NCBI RefSeq assembly: GCF_000219625.1
Contig: NC_018216.1
Location: 1,364,001-1,428,000 of the forward strand
Length of the DNA stretch: 64,000 bases
Source of the DNA: Zymoseptoria tritici IPO323
Taxonomy: Eukaryota; Ascomycota; Dothideomycetes; Mycosphaerellales; Mycosphaerellaceae
Reading direction: 5' to 3'
Each line of letters opens with the position of its first letter. The first letter of the stretch is position 1. The notes under the pieces are model-generated. The model had not been told where the DNA came from, ran no database searches, and saw only the letters and a program-made list of their open reading frames with translations. A program made the translations under genes and the position numbers. Shown here one piece after another: positions 43,899 through 60,253 of the stretch.

Positions 43899-45779
43899 AT
43901 GTCGGGAGCTCTCCGCAGCATTAAAAATGTCACAAAAGGGTATAGCTCAGTGCAGGTGAAAGTCCGCAAGGGTAGGTCGATATCATGGTTTGTCTGCTGC
44001 GAGTATGACTGACTGGGAGTAGCGACCAGCAACGATGCATGGGGCCCAACCGGCGCAGATATGGCTGATATTGCCAAAATCACATTCAATAGGTACGTCC
44101 GCATCTCCCTGTTGATCGGCTTCAAACCACCCAGACATCTAAATCCGACTGAGTGTCTCGCCATGCGAGTCTGTTGTGGCATTCGCTGACTTGTACCAAA
44201 CATCAGTTCTACCGACTTTTACGAAGTCATGGACATGCTTGACAAGCGGCTCAACGACAAGGGCAAGAACTGGCGGCACGTTTTGAAGAGCTTGAAGGTG
44301 CTGGACTATTGTCTGCATGAAGGTTCCGAATTGGTCGTAACATGGGCTCGGAAGAACATCTACATCATCAAGACTCTGCGCGAGTTCATGCACATTGATG
44401 ATGATGGCAGGGATGTTGGCGCAAGCAGTAAGATTGGGAAACGATTTGGACACAAAGTTCTCCGCCGCTGACAGCATGTAGTCCGCGCCTCTGCCAAGGA
44501 GTTGACTTCTTTAATCCTCGACGAGGAGCGCCTCCGCGCCGAAAGGACGAATCGGGGATCATGGAAATCTCGAGTGACTGGTCTTGAAGAGTTTGGCCTG
44601 GGTGGTGAGGAGCCTACCCATCGACGCAGAGAAAGAGTGAACCGACCGCAGCATGACGATGAGGACGATCTCGAATACAAGCTCGCTTTGGAGGCCTCGA
44701 AGAATGAGGCTGAAGAAGCCAATCGCAGGAACAAAACTCATGTAGACGACACCGATGATGATCTCGCAAAGGCCATCAAATTGAGCAAGGAGGAAGAGGA
44801 GCTGCGAAAGCGACAATTGGAGGATCAGAACCAGAGCGATCTGCTGTTCGACGACACACCGGCGCAAACGACCCAGCCTACTGGCTTCAACCAAGGCTAT
44901 CAGCAGCAGGGAGCTGTTGACTGGTTTGGCAATCCCATTCAGCAACCACAGCAGACCGGATATGTCGAGAATGCCTACAGCCAACCACTGCAGCAACAGC
45001 AGACTGCTTTCCAGAATGGGTATGGCGGTGGATTTGGATATCAACAACCACAACCGACGGGCTACGAGCAAATGCAGCAACCACAGCAGCAGTTTCTCCA
45101 GCCTCAGAATACTTATAATCCTTGGGCACAGCAAATGAACGGCTTTGGCCAGCAGCAACAACCAGTCCAAGAACAGCCAACCGCACAGGCTGGATCGAAC
45201 AACCCTTGGGCATCGACTCAACCCACGGCTGCCCCTATTGGCATTCAGCCTACAGGCTCGAACAACCCCTTCGCGACACAGACTCAAGCTGCTCGCCAGA
45301 CCTCTTCACCCTTCCGCCAGCCCACACTCAACACTCTTGCCGAGCAACAAACCACGAACCAATTCAACACCCGACCAAACCCGATTCAAAACTTCACAGC
45401 TCCTCAACCAGCCAAATCTCCAGTCCAGCAACAAGCCGCGAGACCACCTCAAGACCCGTATCAAGCAAAGCTCAACCAGCTCCTCTCCAGCGGCGAAGGG
45501 CAAGACACCTTCGGCAACACCGGCGACATGCGTATTCCTGCTCAGCACACGGCTCCAGGGACATATGTCAATTCGGCTGGTCTTGGCAGCATGGGGCGAT
45601 TGGAAGCCAGCCGTACGGGTACGAATCCATTCTTCTCCCAGCCGCCTCCGCAGCAGCAGTTCCCTGCTCAGACTGGACCGGCTGGTGGATTTGGAATGGG
45701 AAGCGCGAATCCCTTTGGTGCGCCGCAGCAGCAGAGACAGCAGCAGCAACAGCAGGGTGGGAGTTTGATTGATCTATGA
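43899..45779 (+). CDS. Epsin (ENTH-domain endocytic adaptor)
   Basis: Clathrin adaptor of Ent1/Ent2 type, acting at endocytic sites on the plasma membrane. Four exons (43899-43971, 44023-44092, 44207-44427, 44482-45779), 553 aa. ENTH domain at about residues 10-145: SVQVKVRKATSNDAWGPTGA, DFYEVMDMLDKRLNDKGKNW, LKVLDYCLHEGSELVVTWAR. Two ubiquitin-interacting motifs follow: DDLEYKLALEASKNEAEEA and DDDLAKAIKLSKEEEE. Then a Gln-rich low-complexity tail with three NPF motifs for EH-domain partners (NNPFATQ, TNPFFSQ, ANPFGAP) and the clathrin box LIDL as the last residues. All interaction motifs are intact. Confidence 0.95.
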
Positions 45780-46200
45780 GGTGCTGGCGGTTGTGGGGCA
45801 TGACATTTGGCATGAGGAAGTGGGAGGAGAGATATTGATACACTTTTTGGGTCGTGGATGGAACACAGTTCTTTGTGCTGATCTGATATTTGGTTGAAGG
45901 TGAATGAGTTGCGAGATACCCGTTGTTTGCGGATCGTTCATTCCACTTGCTTTTGCATCGAGTGCGCTGCTGAGAAAGAACATTAGACAGTTGAGTCCGC
46001 GACTGGGGTGGAAGACTGAATGGTAGATACAATTTATATGTCAGCGTTGAGCATGTCGAACTATGCCACAATGCAAGCCTCATGGGCCATCTCTCTGCGT
46101 TAGGGACCACGCCTCGTTCGATGGCCAGGCTGGTGTTCAGTATTTTATGCAAAAGCTGGGCTGATCACATCGATCTGCAACGGCGGCCCAATAGATCGAT
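45780..46200. other. Convergent 3' space
   Basis: About 420 bp between the epsin stop and the stop of the minus-strand HET/ankyrin gene; no gene seen. Confidence 0.5.
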
Positions 46201-48852
46201 TTACTCGCCATTCCACGATGGGAAAGCATGGCGTTCACGCGGTCCGCCAACTATGAACAACGCGAGGGACGCTCTCAACGCCGCCGTCATGTTCATAGAG
46301 TCTGTGCGAAAATTAACAGGTCCGTTGTTGGCACCGGCTCTGCTTTGTTCGTAGTCCCGCAGCTTCAGCGCCCAAGGTTCATCGGGCATCAACCTTCCTG
46401 TAGCGTGGAGTGTGTGGTACGTGGCCACGTCGCCACGGGCTACGACATCATTCAGGGCTGCTTTCATGTTCCCTGACCGGAAGTCCAGTGAGATATTGGG
46501 ATATAGCGAAAGCAGCATGTCGACCATGGCGTGATCCCCAAGGCGCATTGCGACTATGAGGACTTCTTGTTCGTGAAGTGGGGACTGGGCGTCGATGAGA
46601 GCCGACCCGTCAACATTGAGGATCTCGGAATGGGTGCGCAACATGAAATCCACGATTCCAACCTGACCGCCCCTGGCGCCTTCGAGCAGCGCTTTTTGCG
46701 CAAAATTCTCGAGTGTGCGGCGATCCCCATGCGTCTGAGCATGATCGAGGTAAATTCTGAGGGCGGGTAAGTTGCCTTCGTATGCTGCTATTCCGCATGG
46801 CCTGGAGGACAGCTTCCGATCAGCGTACTCGAATAAGGCGACGCGTAGTAATTGAGATAGGCCAGTCGTACGTGGCCGCCGAGCAGCGATCTCGAGTAGG
46901 TCTTGGAAGTCGCGCGGTATGGGAAAGCCAAGAGCATTAAGAAGGGCCAGGATCAAACGATCGCTGCGATGAGCAACGGCATCTTTGAGTATCTTCAGCC
47001 GAGCAGGTGGCTGACAAGCGGCAATGGGGACCAAATGGGTCATCAAGCTGTCATGACCACTCTCCACGCTCAGCAATGCCGACTCCTGCAAAGACGCTTG
47101 ACTGGAAGGCTGTATTTCCTGCTTCTTCCCAGCCTGGCATAAGATGTGACAATTCTCCACGGCGAGCAAGGCGAATTCACGCAAAGTCGCTTGATCGAAC
47201 GGCTCGAAGTCTTGTTCCTTGCCAACCTCGGTCAAATAGGTCCACATTGATGAGTGTCCACGCTTCACGGCGTGCGCGAGAAGCAACTTGTAAGACTTTA
47301 AATTCCAAATCTTGCCGCTCGATTTGGCCAAAAGCATGCGCACAATGTCAGCGTGTCCTCGATGCACAGCCGCACCCATTGGCGTCGCTCCATGAAAGCC
47401 ATGCACGTCGACCCTAACTCCAAGGTCTTCCATCAGGTATTTGACGATGTGACTGTGGCCATTCTCGGCTGCACGATGCATCGCGGTCCGTAGCTCTGCA
47501 TCTATATGATTGAGGTCAACCTTGCCAATTTGGACAAGCAACTCGCATGCAGCCTTACTGCCGAACGCTGCGGCAGATGCGAACAAAGCGCTGATCTGGG
47601 CACGACCGTGAGCTTCCGACCACAGATGAGTGGCACGCTCATGCTTGTAGTGCGTTGTCCACCAAAGTGATATCCCACTTGCTTCATCTTCGAGGGAACA
47701 GTCTTGTAGCTCTTGCAAAGATGGTTTGGTCGGCTGGGTACTGGCAGATTCCGGGAGGAAAATCAGGTTCGGGTCCACTCCTATCGCTTCTGCAAGCTGT
47801 TCACATCGCTCTTTCCAATCTTGAAGCCTGACTCCAGGCCGGTCACGATCGTAATTCTGTATGACGGTGTTCAACAGAGCCGCAAGACCAATAGTGTAGT
47901 CTGGGACGATTGGTTCAGGATCGTCTTGCACAGTACCAAGTAAAGCATAGACCTTGTCTCTCGGGTCGAGGCATTCGAGATGACCGAATGACACGATTCG
48001 CTTGAAGAGGGTCGCCTCCGCGTTGATGTCGCGAATCTGCCTGACCATGGCTACGGCATTACTGCCCATGGTCGCCGTGTAATCGGTAATGATCCCAAGC
48101 CGAGTCGAGGGACAGTATCGATGAGCGCTGGAAAGGAATGACTCGAAGGTCGACCATGAGACCAGCTTTGATCCGCAACACATAACGACTTCTTTCGCAC
48201 GCACGAGCTCTTGGACCACCCACAGCCTGGTCCAGTAGCGCCGTTCACACAGGCCACGAAATCCGGTGCCTTCGGCGATCGACCAGAATCTGTTCATCTT
48301 GGCCTCTGTCCACACCTTGCCATTACGCGCAAGGGTCGACATGGCAAGATCGCTACCAGAATACGAGGGCCCGAGCCACACCAAGACTTGCATTGCGCTG
48401 CTGTAAATCGATGCCATCATCTCGACCTGGTGCGTACGCTCTTCATCGTCGGTCTGGTCGACGCAAAGAGCATCCATCCAGAAGTATGTGGCTCTGTAAC
48501 GTGCCAGACCTCGAACCTGAAGCAAAAATCGGACAAGATTCTTTCTCACATTCACCAGCCGTCCGTTCATGCGTATCGCGGCATCGCGATCAGGGCGACC
48601 CTATGTGTACGAGAGCGCGACATAGTTCGGCGCTGCATTCAGCTCATGCGACGAGCTTCTGAATGACACTGGATCTGTATATTGCCCCGATAAGATCTTC
48701 AGCAGACGAATGCTTCGAGAATGGCGGTCCAGGCGGGTGTACGGCGAGCTATCATGGTCAACCCTCACGCCTTCGTGGCTGATCGCGTCCGGCAGCTCAA
48801 GTAGGGATGCTTGCTCGTTCATTGCGCATATTTGACACCAAGTTCGACGCAT
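46201..48852 (-). pseudogene. HET-domain/ankyrin gene with one premature stop
   Basis: A single minus-strand frame from ATG 48852 (alternative ATG 48822) to the stop at 46201, about 880 codons, interrupted once by TAG at 48603-48601. The HET (heterokaryon incompatibility) domain is clear on both sides: YTRLDRHSRSIRLLKILSG and YVALSYT before the stop, then YFWMDALCVDQTDDEERTHQ, MASIYSSAMQVLVWLGPS and YWTRLWVVQELVRAKEVVMC. The stop replaces the near-invariant Trp of the ALSYTWG motif, one G-to-A step from TGG. No GT..AG intron can remove it. The C-terminal half has ankyrin-like repeats (DAELRTAMHRAAENGHSHIV, HGATPMGAAVHRGHADIVRM). Family role: allorecognition and self/non-self cell death. Here probably non-functional unless read through or truncated. 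Confidence 0.82.
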
Positions 48853-49773
48853 GTAGATCCGTGAACCTGATATCAAGGCCCCGATGGTCGATGACTTGAT
48901 CGTGCGGACGGAGGTGGCGAGGCTGAGGCATCGCGGCTGTGCTGCGACCTGCAGCGAGGTCGCCTAGCGACTCCACATGACATGTAGAGGTACATGTCAG
49001 CTCAATCAGGTTGATCTCCATGAGGAAGTGATGCTGACATGGAGTGTGTAGTGTAGCAGAGGAAAGAAATAGAACAAGGTGAGGTCTGTCCAAAATACCG
49101 GTTAAGTCGGCTAAATCTGAAGTGCAACAACCGGCCCACCCGGCTAGCCCGGATACTTTCCATGGGTCCCTTCTCTGCAGCAACGTCTCCCCTTCATCAT
49201 CGTCGACAGCATCATCGTCCATGGCTTGGGATCTCCCAGCCTCGACAGCCGCGCCAGCCATCTACGAGAGCACGCACAACAGTCTGGGCGGATCGAGGCT
49301 CATGCTTTGGCGTGGCGGGAGAGGTTTGCCAGGTTCATGCTGCCAGTGACCATGACACCGTGTCAGAGGCTTCAGAGCTTGAGCCGAGCACTTCGCACAG
49401 CGGATGAGGGACCGCACGCTGACGACTGCTGACAGGAGTCGATTGTGAGTCTGCAATCTACGATGCAGGAATCTGCTTGCTTCGACGTCCTTTCAATGCC
49501 CAGGCTCCAGGCTGCTGAACGATCTTTCGTCAGAACGGCAGATGCACTTCAGTATAGTATACTGAAGTCCAATCGTCGTGATCTATGCAAGTGAACACAT
49601 CTCAGACACTCGAGCTTGATCTTCTACGAGCACCAGAACAGATACAAAACATGCCAAGGCGAGCCAATGTTGACGGTCACTAATGAGTAGAACCCCTTGC
49701 GAGAGCAATTCACTTAAAATGATCACTTGTAAGCAGATCGATACACTTCCGAAAGACGATTCACTCAGGCAAG
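48853..49773. other. Intergenic, about 920 bp
   Basis: Upstream space between the divergent HET/ankyrin gene and the next plus-strand gene. Plus-strand frames around 49122-49432 lack any recognisable motif. Confidence 0.5.
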
Positions 49774-50645
49774 ATGACCACATCCACGACTCAACCCGAG
49801 ATCTTCTCCAGAGATCATACTCTCAGCGAAGAGGAAGACACTCCTGACATTGGCATCGAGGACATGCAGTCAGAAGAGCACGAGAGCGAGGAAGGCTTTG
49901 AGGAGGAGCCTCCCTACTCAGCCCAAGAGCTTGGAGAGATGTTCACCGACTTCTACCGATTTCTGGCCACTCTCCATTACGACCCTCAAAACCTCAAGGT
50001 TCCTCCACCCGAAGGCTGGAACATCACCGACCTGCCGCCAAGTGTTGTCGAAAAGAAGTCGGAACTCATGGTCAAAGTTATGCGCCATCTCCCATACTTC
50101 TCAAACGCGCGAAAGTCAACCCAGGTCGACTTGCAATGCATTTTGATCGACTACATAGACGCCGAGCAGCACGAACGTGCGGCGTACCACCAAGAGATCG
50201 CATTCGACGGACTGGGAGACGACGGCTTCTCAGCTGCGGATGCAATCTTATACTCGACATTTCTGAGGGCGTGGTGATTGAAGACATCATTCGGGTTGCT
50301 ATGTACCCGTCCATCGACGTCCGGGAATATTTAAAAAGGCAGAAGGAGAAATACCGATCGTTGGAAATTTTAGTATGTCCTGGTCGCGAGGTATGGCTGG
50401 CTACAACGAGCAAGGCGCATGAGGTGTCAGCGAGGGAGGAGCGAGGCGGGCCGATTACGGAGAAGGAAGTACGTGCACAGGAGGAGGACTGGGGCACGGA
50501 ATTGGATGAGCTGTTCGTTAAGCAGATGTGGAGGCAGTATGGATGGCCAGAAGCGTTCCGTAGAGAAGAGGCTGTCGAAGCGATGGAAGCGTTCATGGCT
50601 TTCCACACCAAGAGACGATATGGGTGGCAAGAAGCTCATCAGTAA
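49774..50645 (+). CDS. Acidic protein of unknown function
   Basis: Model of two exons, 49774-50183 and 50234-50645, 273 aa. The N-terminus is very acidic (SEEEDTPDIGIEDMQSEEHE), followed by a folded-looking region (AQELGEMFTDFYRFLATLHY, MVKVMRHLPYFSNARKSTQV). The second exon restores the frame to LILDISEGVVIEDIIRVAMY and EEDWGTELDELFVKQMWRQY. The 50-nt intron (GTACCA...TTCTCAG) is the only splice choice I found that joins the two frames; without it the first frame ends after FLRAW at about 50277. The composition and layout resemble a family of uncharacterised proteins common in plant-associated Dothideomycetes (recollection, not a search). No signal peptide. Confidence 0.6.
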
Positions 50646-52312
50646 TCGTCAAAGAGGTTGCATCTGCATGGCGGTATCTAGACAGATGCCACCGTGGTTG
50701 GAAGCGGTGCCTTTCTGGCCGCATTTCCACCAAACCGACATTGGCGCATTATTGCATGAAGAGATTTGCGGTCCCTGATCGGTCTGCATTCAAGTTGGCA
50801 GTTAAATTAAAACATTGGATGGATCGCAAAATTCACGATGGCATGCATTGATCGGAACCGGGATGTGCGGACAGAAATCTGCACGGCATATGTAGCCACT
50901 GAGTCGTCTCTTCTCCAGATTGGCCGACTCGTGCGCAGAAGTGCCTGGATGGGGTTGCGACTTGCGGTCCAGACAAGTCTTCGATGTCGCGTGACGCGGA
51001 GAGATCGTCATTCAATGCGTTGTCGTCTCAGTAGCCGCAGCGCACGGATTCGGTGTGTATCGGGCTGAGAGACGACTGCGGGATTCCGACGGGTAGAATG
51101 GTTATGAGTGACATGAAATGAGATGGATGTTCATGACTTGATGAAAGGTCATGGGAGATGCAGAATGCAGATAGCCGGTCGAGTGAATTTTGGAGTAACG
51201 TAGCATCACGGCCGACGTTGCGGTCCCAGTCGGCGCTGCCGCGTGGCACCACAGCATCGACTCTGGCGATTAGTAACGGCTGCGCAGCGCAATGCTGTCC
51301 GCATGGCGTCGTCGACCTTGCGTGATGTGTTTCAGTGTTTCGAAGACGGTCACAAGTCCGATCCTGCACGAGCACGCTATGGCATGGAACCTTGTCTATA
51401 GCCAGCCAGGTGCGGACTTGATGAGGCAGGGTTTGTCAAAGACGATGAACACTCGCCCTGCCACTTCTTCTCCAGATCGAGGCCCTGTCGAGTAGTGGTG
51501 CACCACAAGATGGCGTCGAGTGCCAAGTGGGTACGATGGGGATCTATTTGACTGACTCGGGGGCACTCTCAGTCTCTCACCGCTGTATATCGATCTCCCG
51601 TTGGGAATAGAGAGAAAGGAAAGATCTGAGGCGTCCAACTAGATCGTCGGCGGGCCGAAGACGATGAATGGTCCAGCCGTTGCTCGTTACCCCACTATTT
51701 GCCCTGCTGCCGTCGCTGTGGAGCTCGAGCCGAGCCAACTCTCTCTACCCTAGCGCCCATCGCATTCTCGTGGGCGTCAATCGCGCCTGTCTTCACAACA
51801 GTTGTTCGTAGACAATAGAAGAACCGACATGCGTTGTGAGGCATTCTACAACAGCCGAGTATCCGTAGCCATTGGGATTCGGCATCGACAGCATTGACGA
51901 GTCGAAAATATTGGCACTGGCTGGAGGCACGGCTTGCCGATTGGTCGAGGTCTTCTAGCCTCTTTGGCAAGGATGGCACAGTAGTCGCATATCCTGCATA
52001 TGCACCTCAGGCGCTTGTCCGGTTTGCTCACCGCCTCGATCAAGACTGCCTCTCGCCGCCCATCATGAGCGCGTTGCGGGACCTGGAGCGAAGAGAAGAG
52101 AGCGGATAGCGTGGCGCTTTAACCTGCCCGTCGAAGCTCAATTCCTCGACTCCATCCACGGCGGCGGTGTGATACTGAACTATTCTCCACCACTCACCCA
52201 CGCCTCGCTCGCCTCGCCTCGACCATCGCGCGAGCGCCAACCCGACCGGACTACACTCAGCAGCAGTGAGCTGACCCAGGATTCTCCCGCTCACCGCAGT
52301 TCGACGCTCAAC
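50646..52312. other. Long 5' flank of the Gln-rich regulator
   Basis: About 1.67 kb with no supported gene. The frame of the regulator is open from 52169 but only a GTG lies there, so 52169-52312 is probably 5' UTR. Such long upstream regions are common for developmental regulators in fungi. Confidence 0.5.
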
Positions 52313-54949
52313 ATGGACCACTACGCCAACTATCCCCAGCAGGACGCCATGTTCGACTACGGCCCTGGCTTCCCTCCGAACGACCCTCGAGCCCACTCCT
52401 ACCCGCCATTTCTCCAAAATCCGCATCCGCATCCGCAACAGCAGCTCGATCCTTCGCACCACCAAAGTCAGCCGCTCCATCAGCACCAGCAGTATCCTTC
52501 GCAAAGCTGGTCGACGACGGAGCTGGGCGCGATCAAGTACGAAACCATGACCCGACAACATCACCACGAGCAGCTCGCCCAGCAGCAAGAGGAGGACTTC
52601 AAGTCCTATATCGCCGCCACCTCGAACCAGCAACAGCCACAACAAATACAACAGCAGCCGCAAGTGCAGAGTCGCCCGAGTAGCAATCATGATACCCAAC
52701 CCGTCACTCTACAGACGTCTGGCCTCGACCTCGACTACGCAAATATGCTGCGAGGTGACTGGCCATATCAACTGCAACAACACCCGACGCATCAGCAGCA
52801 GCAGCAGTACATCATGCAAGACAACAACGCCATGACCATGAACATAAATCCATACAACAGCGCCTCCTTTGGTGCTCACCTGCAGGCGTCGCCCGTCGAG
52901 TTCATGCCCGCGGGTGCGATGGACAACTTCCCGGTCACCTCTGCCATGGATGGTGCAACATTCATGACCATGGCTGGTCCTATGGACTCGATGAACGCCA
53001 TGTTCAACCCGTTGAACGACTTCCACAACGACCTCAACTTTCAGATGAACATGAACGCAGGCATCCACAGGCACTCTGTGTCCTCCCACTCAAATAACTC
53101 CGGGAGCTCGCCAACAGGATCCATCCTCGAAGTGCAATCTGTCTCCGACAACGAGGGCTCATGGTCGATCGTCAACTTCAATCCCAACCGTGCATCTCTC
53201 GACTCGTTCGGCACGGTATCAAACCCTAGCCAGAACCTTCATATCCGCACCCACTCAGAGACATCGTCTGATGGGCCGCATTCGGAGCTTTCCGGCAGTT
53301 GGGAGGAGGTCGCGCCATGGCCAACGCATTCGCCACATGCGCTCCACGGCCAGGACTTCCTCGACGCACATTACCTTGCTACTCACGGTGCTCAGCTACA
53401 AGAGCTTCACGACCACTGCGACCATCACCGTGTCACACCCGAATCATCGTCTTCCGAGGACAGCCCATCGACGGGCAACGCACATTCATACCACTCGTCC
53501 GGCTCCTCAACCACCTCTCCCAATTCAACAGGTATTACATCGCCTCCTCTTCGTCGTCGCAAATCGCCTCTCGAGGGGAAGACGACCAAGTCTGTCATCA
53601 AGAAGTCACCAACTGGTCGCAAGGACGGCCCGGCAGAGAAGAAGGTTGGCCGGAGACGAGGGCCACTGCGTCCAGACCAGCGCCAGCAAGCACATGAGAT
53701 CCGAAAACTTCGTGCCTGCTTACGATGCAAGTTCCTGAAGAAGACTTGTGACAAGGGCGAGCCTTGCGGCGGATGTCGACCGAGTCACGCCCGGTTATGG
53801 ATGGTACCGTGCACACGCATGGACATCAAGGACATTGGCTACTTCATGAAGGACTGGAAGGCTGACTATGAGCGCCACTTCAGTCTCGGATTCAGTGTCG
53901 GCAACATCAAAGGCTTTAGCACAATTGAGCGTACCCTCTACATCACTCATGGCTATGGACACTACCTTCCCATCACCGCCCGCGAAGTCTTTGTCCGAGA
54001 CGATTCGTGCTTCGGCATCGACTGGGTCGAGACGACAAGAAGTGTCAATCCCGTGGAATTCGACGTCGGCACAGCCAAGCTCTCCGCTGGTATGGAGGGT
54101 GTCAGCACTACACTCCTGTCTGAGTACCTTGACCGCCACCTTGATACTGGCTTTGAGAAGTTTGTCGACGACTACTTTGATGGCACCAAGTTCCTCACCG
54201 AGATCCTCAAGACGGCATATCGCTACTACCAGAAGGAGAAGACGCCCTCAATACGAAAGGCGCTCAAGCTCGTCCTCGCCTACAACCTCACAATGCACGT
54301 CACCATGATCGAAGGACTCACAGAAGAGGAACAATTCAAAGGCCGCATCAACGATCCAAAGTCAAAGTGGAGTGGCAGCACCGTTGCGCCTGTCATGATC
54401 AACTTCCAAGTCAAGTGCGCTCTGGCAGACATGTGGCGCGAACTCCAAAGCGATATTCTGGTCGAGCTGTCATCTCTGTATCAGTCCGTCTACTCCGGAG
54501 AGAAGCTCAAACACTGGCCGACCATCTTCATGCTTGCGGCCATTCTCCTTGCGATCTGGGAAGAAATGCAATTCGACTGCCATTATCGTGTGCCGGACGA
54601 GCAGGCTGTCAACAAATTCTGCGATGACATGGAGACGACTCCCGTTGGTGTCATCGTTGGTCTGTTCCAGGCGATCTCGACCAAGCTACCCGCTCTGCAG
54701 GAGTGGGACACGAAGAAGCATCACCACCTTCTCAATTCCAACGTCGCTGTGTGTGATGCTCTGACGGAGGTCAAGGGTCACGTCAACAAATATGGTAAGT
54801 TCGTTCTGAGGTCACTTTCATCGAGTTATCTGCTAATTTCCACAACAGAGACCTACCTCAAAGACCGCTCTAACGCCAAGTTCAACCCTGACGATTTCGA
54901 CTGTCTCACCAACAAGTTCCTCAGCAAGCTGGTCATCCGCGCGAACTAG
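52313..54949 (+). CDS. Large Gln/His-rich Zn2Cys6 transcription factor
   Basis: Two exons, 52313-54794 and 54849-54949, 860 aa. The first about 450 residues are low-complexity: Gln/His tracts (PHPQQQLDPSHHQSQPLHQH), Met/Asn-rich and Ser-rich regions, typical of activation domains. A basic stretch (KKVGRRRGPLRPDQRQQAHE) precedes the zinc cluster beginning near Cys469: ACLRCKFLKKTCDKGEPCGG with a further Cys in WMVPC. The C-terminal about 350 residues are a helical effector region (KFVDDYFDGTKFLTEILKTA, YNLTMHVTMIEGLTEEEQF). The 54-nt intron is stop-free and in frame, so retention would still yield protein. Start ATG 52313 is chosen over an upstream GTG. Targets unknown. Confidence 0.85.
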   Translation: MDHYANYPQQDAMFDYGPGFPPNDPRAHSYPPFLQNPHPHPQQQLDPSHHQSQPLHQHQQYPSQSWSTTELGAIKYETMTRQHHHEQLAQQQEEDFKSYIAATSNQQQPQQIQQQPQVQSRPSSNHDTQPVTLQTSGLDLDYANMLRGDWPYQLQQHPTHQQQQQYIMQDNNAMTMNINPYNSASFGAHLQASPVEFMPAGAMDNFPVTSAMDGATFMTMAGPMDSMNAMFNPLNDFHNDLNFQMNMNAGIHRHSVSSHSNNSGSSPTGSILEVQSVSDNEGSWSIVNFNPNRASLDSFGTVSNPSQNLHIRTHSETSSDGPHSELSGSWEEVAPWPTHSPHALHGQDFLDAHYLATHGAQLQELHDHCDHHRVTPESSSSEDSPSTGNAHSYHSSGSSTTSPNSTGITSPPLRRRKSPLEGKTTKSVIKKSPTGRKDGPAEKKVGRRRGPLRPDQRQQAHEIRKLRACLRCKFLKKTCDKGEPCGGCRPSHARLWMVPCTRMDIKDIGYFMKDWKADYERHFSLGFSVGNIKGFSTIERTLYITHGYGHYLPITAREVFVRDDSCFGIDWVETTRSVNPVEFDVGTAKLSAGMEGVSTTLLSEYLDRHLDTGFEKFVDDYFDGTKFLTEILKTAYRYYQKEKTPSIRKALKLVLAYNLTMHVTMIEGLTEEEQFKGRINDPKSKWSGSTVAPVMINFQVKCALADMWRELQSDILVELSSLYQSVYSGEKLKHWPTIFMLAAILLAIWEEMQFDCHYRVPDEQAVNKFCDDMETTPVGVIVGLFQAISTKLPALQEWDTKKHHHLLNSNVAVCDALTEVKGHVNKYGKFVLRSLSSSYLLISTTETYLKDRSNAKFNPDDFDCLTNKFLSKLVIRAN

Positions 54950-56084
54950 ATCATGCATCACGGTCTTGCACTTGCCCGCTCACGATATCGATGAACATTG
55001 TTTATACATGACGACCTCGACTTTACGCACGATGAATCACACCACTCACGTCCACGACGATGGGTCCATGCCCTCACGAGAACGAAAAGCATCGCACTGC
55101 TTTTGTCCTTGCCGCCGGCACCGCACGACCTTTTTTCTTTTCTTTCTACGGCTTGGAGATGATACCACCTACGCAAGATTTCGTACATTTTTACGCCAGA
55201 CTTTTCCCGGACGTTGTTCTCCGATTGACCTGCTTGAAGCTCGGATCGTACTCGACATCAACCAGCAGGATCTCTAGAACATCGCCCCATTTCCTTTTGT
55301 CTTTGCTTTTCCCAGACGGCGTTCTTACGATGGATGGATATGGATGGATGAAAAACGGATTTATGGATTGAGGGCAATGACCCCGATGTGGAAATGATAT
55401 TGGAAATGGAGTAACGGCAATTTTCAATCACGATATGTGTCTATGAGAAGAAGAGACGAGTGAATTTATTTATGATTGTGCGGAATTGAAAACAATCTCG
55501 ACTTACCTCATACTGCTTCCTCGTGTTTCGATCGTTGTGACTTGACAAGGTCGACTGTTTGTTCGTGCGTGCTATTGTCTTGCCTTCTTGCTCTTCCATC
55601 ATGCCACCCAGGGACTTTGCCAGAGTCGAAGAGTGTGCCTGTCGGCCGTCGCATTGTTGCAGGCAATGCCGAGTGCTTGTTGGCGATGAATGGTTGCTGG
55701 TGTTGAGCAGATGCTTGCACAAGCGCTTATCAAATTTTAAGCCGTTAACATCTTTGAGCGGTTGGCAGAATTTAAGCGGTTGGGAGATTTTAAGCGGTCA
55801 GGTTGGATTCTGAGAGCATGAGCTAGCGTCCGATCTTACCGAGCCTATGAGAGCTCTCCATTCGCCCCGACGTCCTTGAAAAATACAGGCCAGGTCGAAA
55901 GATGGTCTGCATCAACATACAACGACAAGTGGACATAGATGACAGTGAAAGCTTGCGGTCGTGACAGTCGACTTCGTCGATAGCCATCTACATGGCCAGC
56001 GCTCGCGGGTATCTTGCACATCAGCTCATCTCACATCAAGGACTACACAATCGCCAATATCATCGAGCATCGAGCATCGATCAA
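54950..56084. other. Convergent space with short 18-bp repeats
   Basis: About 1.1 kb between the regulator and glycerol kinase stop codons; no gene seen. Contains the 18-bp imperfect repeat block at 55736-55806, listed separately. Confidence 0.5.
55736..55806. repeat. Imperfect 18-bp tandem repeat, four copies
   Basis: Copies starting near 55736, 55753, 55771 and 55789 share the core TTTAAGCGGTTGG (variants TTTAAGCCGTTAA, TTTGAGCGGTTGG, TTTAAGCGGTCAG). Spacing is 17-18 bp. Probably a small decaying minisatellite. Confidence 0.7.
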
Positions 56085-60253
<4,169 letters not shown>

